The position numbers were made by a program, and so were the translations under genes. Under the pieces are notes generated by a model. That model was not told where the DNA came from, ran no database searches, and saw only the letters and a program-made list of their open reading frames with translations. This document shows, in pieces, positions 53,689-64,000 of a DNA stretch of 64,000 bases (position 1 is the first letter of the stretch; the number at the start of each line of letters is the position of its first letter). The DNA comes from Candidatus Pantoea floridensis (lineage in GTDB: Bacteria; Pseudomonadota; Gammaproteobacteria; Enterobacterales; Enterobacteriaceae). The stretch lies in the NCBI RefSeq assembly GCF_900215435.1, contig NZ_OCMY01000001.1, positions 1,550,001 to 1,614,000 of the forward strand, read 5' to 3'.

Positions 53689-55424
53689 GCGGCCACCGAA
53701 GCATAGCGCGCGCTGAAACGCTGGCTGGCGCGCCAGGCAATCACCTCTTCAATATGCCCTGCGCGGATGCGCACTTGCAGCGCACGCCACCAGTTGGGAT
53801 CAAACAGCTGGGGATGCAGCGCCAGCAGCAATTTACCGGTCGCCGGTTCGCTGCACAGCGCATAGCGGAAGGTTTCCGGGAACACATCATCCGGCCCAAC
53901 GCTATACCAGGGCTCGGCCTGTAGCTCATCCTCTTCATAACGTGCCTGCGGCACATCGCGGAATACCAGTTCGCTCATCGGACGGATTTCGTCGTAGTCG
54001 TAAAACACCACGCGACCATGGCGCGTCATACCAAAGTTTTTGAACAGCATGTCGCCGGGGAAAATATTCGCCGCCGCCAGCTGGCGAATCGCATCGCCGT
54101 ACTCGCCAATCGCGTGCTGCCGCTGCTCCGGCGTGGCCTGCGCCAGCCACAAATTGAGCGGCTCCATGCGCCGTTCCAGCCATAAATGGCGGATGATTAC
54201 CACGTCGTCGCGCACTTCCAGCTTTTCAGGAATATCGCGTTCAAACTCCGCCATCAGCTCGGCGGGAATACGCGCGCGCGGTAACGCAAAGTGTTCGAAC
54301 TCCTGCGTATCCGCCATGCGTCCGACGCGATCGTGCTCTTTAACCATGCGGTAGCAGTCGCGCACCTGCGCATCGGTAACCTCTTTTTGTGGCGCGAAGC
54401 GGTCTTTGATCACTTTGAACACCCGATCAAAACCGGGAAGCGTGAACACCATCATCACCATGCCGCGAATGCCGGGCGCGATGGTGAAATCCTCCTGGCT
54501 GTGTGCCAGATAGTGCAGATATTCACGATAACATTCGGTTTTCCCGTGCTTCTGACAGCCAATCGCCATGTAGCGCTCAGCGACGGTTTTGCCTGGCAGA
54601 ATCGGTTGTAGCCACGCCACCAGCGCTGCCGGCACCGGCGCGTACACCATGAAGTAAGCGCGCGCGAAGCCAAACACGATGCTGGCATCATCGCTATCCG
54701 TGAGACAGGTATCGATCCACAAGCGTCCAGCATCATCACGCTGGATCGGCAGCAAGCAGGGCACCATGCCATCACTCAGCTGCAGCCGCGCCACAATCCA
54801 CGCGGTTTTGTTGCGGTAAAACAGCTCGCAGGCGACATCCAGCGTTGCCGTTGCCAACTGCGCGGCGCCAAACTGTTCATGCAGATGACGGACAATCCAG
54901 CCGATATCACGCGTCTGATCCTGCCACGTCAGGCGCAGCGGCATGTCATTTAACACCTGACGCAGCGTTTCCTGCCAATTTTGCTGCGGGCGATAGAGGC
55001 GCGACAGCGGGCGCTGCGCAACCGGAGCCGGCGCGTAAGGCTGCGACGGGAAGATAAATAGCCGCTCGGGCGAAAGGTGTCTGTGTCCCTGCAATCGACA
55101 ATAGACCGAGTTAAAAAAGCTTTCGGCAATTTCATGGCGCGGATAGCCAGGCAACAGGGTTTCGTAATGGCTTTTAACGCGCAGCCAAAAGGCTTCATCC
55201 CATTCAGAGGTGTCATTGAGAATGCGCAGCTGATGGGTAACCAGGCCAACGTGGTGATCGTAGAGATGGATACGCGCTTTCATTGCCTGCTGCACCGCGA
55301 GCCAGTCGGCCTGCTCGAAGCGCTGCTGTGCGCCGGCTGTGATATCCAGAAAGCGACCATACTGCGCATCAAAACCTTGCAGGATGGTGTGGGCGATCAG
55401 CGATTCTCTCGGTGTCATCGGCAA
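53685..55424 (-). CDS. aceK: Isocitrate dehydrogenase kinase/phosphatase AceK
   Basis: A bifunctional enzyme of 579 residues that phosphorylates and dephosphorylates isocitrate dehydrogenase, setting the split of isocitrate between the TCA cycle and glyoxylate shunt. The kinase-like core has [17 protein letters not shown] (the ATP-binding region), [12 protein letters not shown] and the conserved FYDYDEI loop. Full length matches E. coli (about 578). It is the last gene of aceBAK, 59 bases after aceA, with a palindromic repeat in the gap. Confidence 0.96.
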   Translation of the reverse strand: MPMTPRESLIAHTILQGFDAQYGRFLDITAGAQQRFEQADWLAVQQAMKARIHLYDHHVGLVTHQLRILNDTSEWDEAFWLRVKSHYETLLPGYPRHEIAESFFNSVYCRLQGHRHLSPERLFIFPSQPYAPAPVAQRPLSRLYRPQQNWQETLRQVLNDMPLRLTWQDQTRDIGWIVRHLHEQFGAAQLATATLDVACELFYRNKTAWIVARLQLSDGMVPCLLPIQRDDAGRLWIDTCLTDSDDASIVFGFARAYFMVYAPVPAALVAWLQPILPGKTVAERYMAIGCQKHGKTECYREYLHYLAHSQEDFTIAPGIRGMVMMVFTLPGFDRVFKVIKDRFAPQKEVTDAQVRDCYRMVKEHDRVGRMADTQEFEHFALPRARIPAELMAEFERDIPEKLEVRDDVVIIRHLWLERRMEPLNLWLAQATPEQRQHAIGEYGDAIRQLAAANIFPGDMLFKNFGMTRHGRVVFYDYDEIRPMSELVFRDVPQARYEEDELQAEPWYSVGPDDVFPETFRYALCSEPATGKLLLALHPQLFDPNWWRALQVRIRAGHIEEVIAWRASQRFSARYASVAA

Positions 55425-55438
55425 CGCTCCAGGAAAAC

Positions 55439-55462
55439 GGTCGCCATTAATGGCGACCCTAC
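55439..55462. repeat. GGTCGCCAT-family repeat between aceA and aceK
   Basis: GGTCGCCAT and ATGGCGACCCTAC form a near-perfect hairpin in the 59-base gap. Inside an operon such an element could stabilise aceBA mRNA or cut down transcription into aceK, whose product is needed in much smaller amounts. Confidence 0.75.
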
Positions 55463-55483
55463 AATGGCAGTATCGGTGTGGGT

Positions 55484-56785
55484 TTAGAACTGCGAGGCTT
55501 CAGTGGAACCGGTTAGTGCGGTTACCGAGGATTGCCCGCCCTGAATCACATTGGTGATGCGATCGAAATAGCCGGTGCCGACTTCCTGCTGATGTGACGA
55601 GAAGGTATAGCCTTTATCGCGTGCCGCAAACTCCGGCTGCTGCACTTTTTCCACGTAATGCCGCATACCTTCGCCCTGCGCATAGGCGTGGGCGAGGTCG
55701 AACATGTTGAACCACATGCTGTGAATGCCAGCCAGCGTGATGAACTGGAAGCGATAGCCCATGTCGCTCAATGCCTGCTGGAAACGCGCGATGGTGCGAT
55801 CGTCGAGATTTTTCTTCCAGTTAAACGACGGCGAGCAGTTATAGGCCAGCAGCTTGCCGGGATACTGCGCGTGAATCGCATCGGCAAAGCGCTGTGCCAG
55901 CTCAAGATCGGGCGTTGAGGTTTCGCACCACAGCACATCGGCATACGGCGCATAGGAGAGCCCGCGACTGATCGCCTGTTCAATGCCGGCGTGCGTGCGG
56001 AAAAAGCCTTCGGCGGTGCGCTCGCCGGTGATGAACGCCGCATCGCGCGGGTCGCAGTCGGAGGTAATCAGATCGGCCGCATCGGCATCGGTGCGCGCGA
56101 TCAATACTGTCGGCACGTTCATTACATCCGCCGCCAGACGCGCCGCCACCAGCTTTTGGATGGCTTCCTGCGTCGGCACTAGCACTTTACCGCCCATGTG
56201 CCCGCACTTCTTCACCGCCGCCAGCTGATCTTCAAAATGTACCGCACCTGCACCGGCCTGAATCATCGATTTCATCAACTCGAACGCGTTGAGTACGCCG
56301 CCAAATCCCGCTTCTGCATCGGCCACAATCGGCAGGAAGTAATCAATAAAATCGCTATCTTCTGGCGACACGCCGCTGGCCCACTGAATCTGATCGGCAC
56401 GCTGGAAACTTTGATTGATGCGCTCCACCACATTGGGCACCGAATTCACCGGATACAGCGACTGATCGGGATACATCTGTCCAGCAAGGTTGGCATCGGC
56501 TGCCACCTGCCAGCCGGAGAGGTAAATCGCCTCAATACCGGCTTTCGCCTGCTGCACCGCCTGGCCACCGGTCAACGCGCCGAGGCTGTTGATATAACCT
56601 TTGCTGGATTCGCCGTTGAGCAGCGACCACAGTTTGGTCGCGCCGCGCTCTGCCAGCGTGCAGGCCGGATTGACCGAACCGCGCAGGTTGATGACATCTT
56701 CCGCACTGTATGGTCGTGTGATCCCTTCCCAGCGCGCCTCGTTCCAGCTCGATTCCAGTTGTTTGATCTGTTGCGTACGATTCAT
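55484..56785 (-). CDS. aceA: Isocitrate lyase AceA
   Basis: Cleaves isocitrate to glyoxylate and succinate, the first step of the glyoxylate shunt; 433 residues. The catalytic KKCGHMGGK is at 192-200 with Cys at 194, and the metal-binding [10 protein letters not shown] is at 154-163. I chose ATG at 56785 ([14 protein letters not shown]) because GGAG lies eight bases upstream. An ATG two codons earlier is only two bases from it. The frame to 56854 would overlap aceB. Sixteen bases separate it from aceB. Confidence 0.96.
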   Translation of the reverse strand: MNRTQQIKQLESSWNEARWEGITRPYSAEDVINLRGSVNPACTLAERGATKLWSLLNGESSKGYINSLGALTGGQAVQQAKAGIEAIYLSGWQVAADANLAGQMYPDQSLYPVNSVPNVVERINQSFQRADQIQWASGVSPEDSDFIDYFLPIVADAEAGFGGVLNAFELMKSMIQAGAGAVHFEDQLAAVKKCGHMGGKVLVPTQEAIQKLVAARLAADVMNVPTVLIARTDADAADLITSDCDPRDAAFITGERTAEGFFRTHAGIEQAISRGLSYAPYADVLWCETSTPDLELAQRFADAIHAQYPGKLLAYNCSPSFNWKKNLDDRTIARFQQALSDMGYRFQFITLAGIHSMWFNMFDLAHAYAQGEGMRHYVEKVQQPEFAARDKGYTFSSHQQEVGTGYFDRITNVIQGGQSSVTALTGSTEASQF

Positions 56786-56801
56786 AGCCATATCTCCAGG
56801 T

Positions 56802-58400
56802 TCAGGGCAGCAGGCGATAGCCCGGCAGAGTGAGGAAAGAAACCAGTTCATCATCGGTAGTGATTTTTGCCATCAACGCAGCAGCATCATCGAAACGTCC
56901 GTTGCTAAAACGTTCGGTGCCAAGGGTGTGCTGCAGCGCGGCTAACTCTTCATCCAGCAGCCGTTCGAACAGCGCGACTGTTACTGGCTGGCCATCGTTG
57001 AGAATTTGTCTGTGATGAATCCATTGCCAGATAGAGGTGCGCGCAATTTCTGCAGTGGCGGCATCTTCCATCAAGCCATCAATCGGTACGCAGCCGTTGC
57101 CGCTGATCCAGGCTTCAAGATATTGCAGCGCCACGCGGATGTTAGCGCGCATGCCCGCTTCCGTACGTTTACCGCGACACGGCGCCAGCAGACGTTCGGC
57201 GGTGATCGGCGCATCTTGTGCACGCGTGATATGCAGTTGATTAGGTTGGTGGCCCAACCGCCGATCAAACGCCTCCATCGCGATATCAGCCAGGCCGGGA
57301 TGGGCGACCCATGTACCATCGTGGCCGTTGCCCGCTTCGCGCGTTTTATCCTCCTGTACTTTTTGCGTCACCCATAAATTGCGCTCTGCATCTTTGCTCG
57401 GAATCAGCGCCGACATGCCGCCCATTGCCAGCGCGCCGCGGCGATGGCAGGTTTTGATCAGCAGGCGGGAATAGGCATCAAGGAACGGCTGGTCCATGCT
57501 GATTTGCTGACGATCCGGCAGGATACGATCGGGATGTTGGCCCAATGTTTTGATGTAGCTGAAGATATAATCCCAGCGACCGCAGTTCAGGCCGACCGCG
57601 TGATCGCGCAGTTCCCATAGGATCTCATCCATCTGGAATACCGCAGGCAACGTTTCGATCAACACCGTGGCTTTGATCGTTCCGCGCGGTAGATCAAAGC
57701 GATCTTCACTAAAGCGGAAGATCTCACGCCACCATGCTACTTCAGCCGCATGCTCGGTTTTCGGCAAATAAAACCACGGTGCGTGGCCCTTCTCCAGCAA
57801 CGCTTCAACGTTGTGGAAAAAGTAGAGCGCAAAGTCGAACAATCCACCCGGAATGGCCCGATCGCGCCACTCTACATGCTTTTCATCCAGATGCAGGCCA
57901 CGCACGCGGCACATCAGCAGTGCCGGGTTGGCACGCAGTTGATAGATCTTACCGGCCTCGCTGGTGAAACTCAGCGAGCCATTAACCGCATCGCGCAGCG
58001 TGAGCTGTCCTTCCACTAACTTTTGCCACGTCGGTGCCAGTGAATCTTCAAAGTCAGCCATGAAGACTTTGACGTTCGCATTGAGCGCGTTGATCACCAT
58101 TTTGCGATCCGGCGGACCGGTGATCTCTACGCGGCGATCCTGCAGCAGCTGGGGAATGGGACGAACTTGCCACTCATTTTCACGAATGGAAGCGGTTTCC
58201 GCATCGAATCCAGGTAACTCACCTTGATCATAGCGCTGCTGACGTTGCCGGCGTGCTTTCAGCAGTCGTTCGCGTTCCGGTGCAAAACGCACCACCAGTG
58301 AATGAATGAAGTCGATCGCTTCCGGGGTAAGCAGCTGCTTTTCCGCGTGGGTAAAGGGCTGGCTAAAGGTTAGCGTATTGCTGATAACCGAGTCTGTCAT
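56802..58400 (-). CDS. aceB: Malate synthase A AceB
   Basis: Condenses glyoxylate with acetyl-CoA to malate, the second step of the glyoxylate shunt; 532 residues (E. coli 533). The glyoxylate/Mg site text [20 protein letters not shown] and the stretch [22 protein letters not shown] are characteristic of isoform A. The start has AGGAGG ten bases upstream. It is the first gene of aceBAK; the upstream region carries a candidate IclR half-site. Confidence 0.97.
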   Translation of the reverse strand: MTDSVISNTLTFSQPFTHAEKQLLTPEAIDFIHSLVVRFAPERERLLKARRQRQQRYDQGELPGFDAETASIRENEWQVRPIPQLLQDRRVEITGPPDRKMVINALNANVKVFMADFEDSLAPTWQKLVEGQLTLRDAVNGSLSFTSEAGKIYQLRANPALLMCRVRGLHLDEKHVEWRDRAIPGGLFDFALYFFHNVEALLEKGHAPWFYLPKTEHAAEVAWWREIFRFSEDRFDLPRGTIKATVLIETLPAVFQMDEILWELRDHAVGLNCGRWDYIFSYIKTLGQHPDRILPDRQQISMDQPFLDAYSRLLIKTCHRRGALAMGGMSALIPSKDAERNLWVTQKVQEDKTREAGNGHDGTWVAHPGLADIAMEAFDRRLGHQPNQLHITRAQDAPITAERLLAPCRGKRTEAGMRANIRVALQYLEAWISGNGCVPIDGLMEDAATAEIARTSIWQWIHHRQILNDGQPVTVALFERLLDEELAALQHTLGTERFSNGRFDDAAALMAKITTDDELVSFLTLPGYRLLP

Positions 58401-58501
58401 GCGGGCTGCCTCCTGAGTTGATCCATCGTCTGGCGATCGGATCCGGATGTAGGGTGTTTTTTAACCTGCAAGATCAGAGCATAATGGTTTTAATTTTATT
58501 T

Positions 58502-58517
58502 TCAAAAACTATTTCCA
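58502..58517 (-). promoter_or_regulatory. Candidate IclR site upstream of aceB
   Basis: On the minus strand, ATGGAAATAGTTTTTG has one good IclR half (TGGAAAT) and a degenerate second half. It lies about 100 bases upstream of aceB in AT-rich DNA that should contain the operon promoter. Assignment is tentative. Confidence 0.4.
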
Positions 58518-58607
58518 TTATTATTACAAATTACATACATCAATATGATATTTATGTAATTTAATCTCTCGAATTAAAGGCAATGATTTCCACTAAAGAA
58601 TGAAAGC

Positions 58608-58634
58608 AAAAAAAAGCCGCAACAGTTTGCGGCT
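58608..58634 (-). terminator. Intrinsic terminator of metA
   Basis: AGCCGCAA and TTGCGGCT (58615-58634) form an eight-base stem around four bases. On the minus strand a run of seven T follows. It lies 30 bases past the metA stop. Confidence 0.9.
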
Positions 58635-58663
58635 GTCACGGCAGGATCAAACGAGGGAGAGAC

Positions 58664-59593
58664 TTATTCGAGTGTTGGATTCATATGTCGCAGATCGAAC
58701 GGTGTAATCTGATAAACGTAGTAGTTGAGCCAATTCGAGAACAGCAGATTGCCATGGCTACGCCAGGTCGCTCGCGGCGGCAATTCTGGATTGTTCTGTG
58801 GGAAGTAGTTAAACGGCACCTCCGGCTGCAGACCCGCATCGTAATCGCGATGATATTCGCCTGATAGCGTCAAAGCGTCGTACTCAGGATGGCCGGTGAC
58901 AAAGGCTAAACGCTTATCTTTACTCGCCATCAAATACGCGCCCGTTGCCTCCGACTCGGCAAACAGTTCGAGATCGGTGTAATCACGAATTAGCTGGCTA
59001 GGGAAATCGGCATAGCGTGAATGTGGCGCGAGGAAGTTATCGTCAAAGCCACGGGTTAGCAGCGCGTGTGGATGCAGGATTTGGTGCTCGTAGACGCCTG
59101 ACAATTTGTTTTGCCGCGTCTGCTTAGGAATGCCATACAAAATGTTCAGCGCCGCCTGTACCGCCCAACAGACAAACAGTGTTGATGTGACGTGCTCGTT
59201 GGCCCAGTGCAGCACGCGCTGAATCTGCGGCCAGTAGGCCACATCATTAAAATCAACCAATCCCAGCGGCGCACCGGTGACAATCAGTCCATCAAAGTTA
59301 TCGTTTTGAATATCTTCAAAGTTGCAGTAAAAGTTGTTCAGATGCTCGGTTGGCGTGTTGCGCGACTCACGGCTATCAATGCGCAGCAGCTGTACGTCAA
59401 TCTGCAGCGGCGAGTTTGAGAGCAGGCGCAGGAACTGATTTTCCGTTTCGATCTTCTTAGGCATTAGGTTGAGGATCAGCACTTTTAGCGGACGGATCTC
59501 CTGAACACTGGCGCGCGACGACGTCATGACAAAGACGTTTTCATCACGCAAAAAATTCACTGCCGGTAATTCGTCGGGAATCCTGATTGGCAT
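58664..59593 (-). CDS. metA: Homoserine O-succinyltransferase MetA
   Basis: Activates homoserine with succinyl-CoA, the first committed step of methionine synthesis; 309 residues, as in E. coli. The catalytic Cys is at 142 in [12 protein letters not shown], and the catalytic His and Glu lie in [13 protein letters not shown]. Residue 111 is Gly; in this family Gly there goes with succinyl-CoA use and Glu with acetyl-CoA. The upstream region has MetJ-like boxes. The gene lies between aceB and the rRNA operon, as in E. coli. Confidence 0.96.
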   Translation of the reverse strand: MPIRIPDELPAVNFLRDENVFVMTSSRASVQEIRPLKVLILNLMPKKIETENQFLRLLSNSPLQIDVQLLRIDSRESRNTPTEHLNNFYCNFEDIQNDNFDGLIVTGAPLGLVDFNDVAYWPQIQRVLHWANEHVTSTLFVCWAVQAALNILYGIPKQTRQNKLSGVYEHQILHPHALLTRGFDDNFLAPHSRYADFPSQLIRDYTDLELFAESEATGAYLMASKDKRLAFVTGHPEYDALTLSGEYHRDYDAGLQPEVPFNYFPQNNPELPPRATWRSHGNLLFSNWLNYYVYQITPFDLRHMNPTLE

Positions 59594-59615
59594 AGCCTGC
59601 TCACCTCTTACTTAC

Positions 59616-59647
59616 AACCGTATAAACGTTTAGACATCCAGATGCCC
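59616..59647 (-). promoter_or_regulatory. Candidate MetJ (met box) array upstream of metA
   Basis: Four adjacent eight-base units starting at 59616, 59624, 59632 and 59640 match the met box AGACGTCT at about 5, 6, 6 and 4 positions. The best two are AAACGTTT and AGACATCC. MetJ binds such tandem boxes with S-adenosylmethionine to repress met genes, and the E. coli metA operator looks similar. Confidence 0.6.
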
Positions 59648-59844
59648 GACATTAGCCTGATATGTCGTAAATGTCGAGTCTTCATGCGGTTTATGAAAAT
59701 GTTTCAGCTTTAGGTGGAGTTTGAAATCAGGCGTGGGAGATCGACGAATTTGTCAGAGGTTATTGATGATGTTGAAGCGGTTGATAACTGATATAGGCAC
59801 TTTATTGCATAAAATAAAAGCACAGCGCTACATTTCTTAAGACG

Positions 59845-59877
59845 TAAAAAAGCCCTGAACGTTAGTTCAGGGCTTCT
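59845..59877 (-). terminator. rRNA operon terminator
   Basis: AGCCCTGAAC pairs with GTTCAGGGCT-type arms (59851-59874) and is followed on the minus strand by a run of T. It lies just past the 5S gene, as expected for the end of an rRNA operon. Confidence 0.9.
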
Positions 59878-59888
59878 TCACTTATTTG

Positions 59889-60008
59889 ATGCCTGGCAGT
59901 TCCCTACTCTCGCATGGGGAGACCCCACACTACCATCGGCGCTACGGCGTTTCACTTCTGAGTTCGGCATGGGGTCAGGTGGGACCACCGCGCTAAAGCC
60001 GCCAGGCA
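59889..60008 (-). rRNA. rrf: 5S ribosomal RNA
   Basis: The minus strand reads TGCCTGGCGGCTTTAGCGCG at the 5' end and closes with CTGCCAGGCAT. This is a complete 120-base 5S gene with pairing ends (helix I TGCCTGGC/GCCAGGCA) and the usual internal text. Confidence 0.97.
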
Positions 60009-60108
60009 AATTCTGTTTCGTTCACGAAGCCCTGTCAGGCACCGCAAACCAATCCATAAACAAGCTGAAAATCTCTGGTCTCTCTCACCAAAACGCCTCT
60101 GGCGTTGT

Positions 60109-63014
<2,906 letters not shown>

Positions 63015-63140
63015 TCACAACCCACAGGCGTTTTGCAACGCTGCAGACTGTAAGCATTGAGAGACTCGAACATGTTGTTATTCATTCCTTATTACGGAGA
63101 AATGAACCAACACGTCGTTTCAATTTTCAGCTTGTTCCGG

Positions 63141-63154
63141 ATTGTTAAAGAGCA
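63141..63154 (-). promoter_or_regulatory. boxA antitermination site in the 16S-23S spacer
   Basis: On the minus strand TGCTCTTTAACAAT matches the boxA core recognised by NusB/NusE in rRNA antitermination. It lies between tRNA-Glu and 23S, where a spacer boxA is expected. Confidence 0.8.
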
Positions 63155-63192
63155 GTATCTCAAACATGACGGTTACGTCAGTTTTGAGATAC
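63155..63192 (-). repeat. Inverted repeat next to the spacer boxA
   Basis: GTATCTCAAA (63155-63164) and TTTGAGATAC (63183-63192) are perfect inverted arms, with TGAC/GTCA nested inside. On the minus strand the hairpin lies directly 5' of boxA, like the boxB stem of rRNA antiterminators. It may also be an RNA-processing site. Confidence 0.65.
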
Positions 63193-63227
63193 GTCGTGGA
63201 GACACCTTTCACCTGTCACCAAGCAAG

Positions 63228-63303
63228 TGGCGTCCCCTAGGGGATTCGAACCCCTGTTACCGCCGTGAAAGGGCGGTGTCCTAGGCCTCTAGACGAAGGG
63301 GAC
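63228..63303 (-). tRNA. gltT: tRNA-Glu (anticodon TTC)
   Basis: A 76-base tRNA with encoded CCA: 5' end GTCCCCTTCGTCTAGAGG, anticodon TTC in CCCTTTCACGG, T loop GGTTCGAATCC and 3' end GGGGACGCCA. The acceptor stem GTCCCC/GGGGAC pairs fully. It lies alone in the 16S-23S spacer, the type seen in E. coli rrnB, C, E and G. Which paralogue symbol applies cannot be decided. Confidence 0.96.
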
Positions 63304-63392
63304 ACGATAGTGTCACGACTTCGCAGCCGTCTTGCTCATTACTTTTCTATCAGACAATCTGTGTGAGCACTGCGCGGGAAGGTATCTTCAGG

Positions 63393-64000
<608 letters not shown>

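Overview
The window looks like a chromosomal segment of an Enterobacterales species, most probably Erwiniaceae (Pantoea/Erwinia-like). Almost every protein is a close, nearly full-length counterpart of an Escherichia coli protein, and gene order follows E. coli in long blocks. Base composition is moderately GC-rich except for one AT-rich two-gene insert. No phage, IS element, CRISPR array or plasmid function was seen. The genus is inferred from general resemblance only.

Layout, left to right. (1) 1-5191: the end of a yhhA-like gene, then ugpQCEAB (glycerol-3-phosphate uptake, minus strand) with a PhoB-type repeat array. (2) 5278-10145: the branched-chain amino acid ABC operon livJ(K)-HMGF, minus strand. 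(3) 10549-21805: panM, rpoH, ftsYEX, rsmD-yhhL, yhhM, yhhN, zntA with its ZntR operator, tusA, yhhQ and dcrB. (4) 21963-32863: the glycogen operon glgBXCAP and asd, minus strand. (5) 33085-36841: yhgN, an AT-rich pair of unrecognised genes (33990-35005), a PanS-like transporter and aqpZ. (6) 37106-40913: lysC behind a lysine riboswitch, and divergent pgi. (7) 40984-44467: a Fur-box-controlled FecA-like receptor and a divergent iron-type binding protein. (8) 45052-48845: yjbEFGH (exopolysaccharide). (9) 48973-59593: metH, iclR, aceBAK and metA (methionine and glyoxylate shunt). (10) 59845-64000: an rRNA operon on the minus strand (16S partial, tRNA-Glu, 23S, 5S).

Much of the window is ordinary core genome. 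Blocks 1-4 correspond to the E. coli 77-min region and blocks 6 and 8-10 to the 90-91-min region, joined here around aqpZ, the PanS-like gene and yhgN. The less explained content lies in the intergenic DNA and the small insert. There are at least three families of dispersed palindromic repeats, one of which shows compensatory base changes between its two copies. The unrecognised soluble-protein/membrane-protein gene pair lies downstream of a 15-bp direct repeat. The iron receptor/binding protein pair has no permease or ATPase beside it. Coordinates of repeats and operators were read by eye; functions of operators are inferred from motif resemblance.
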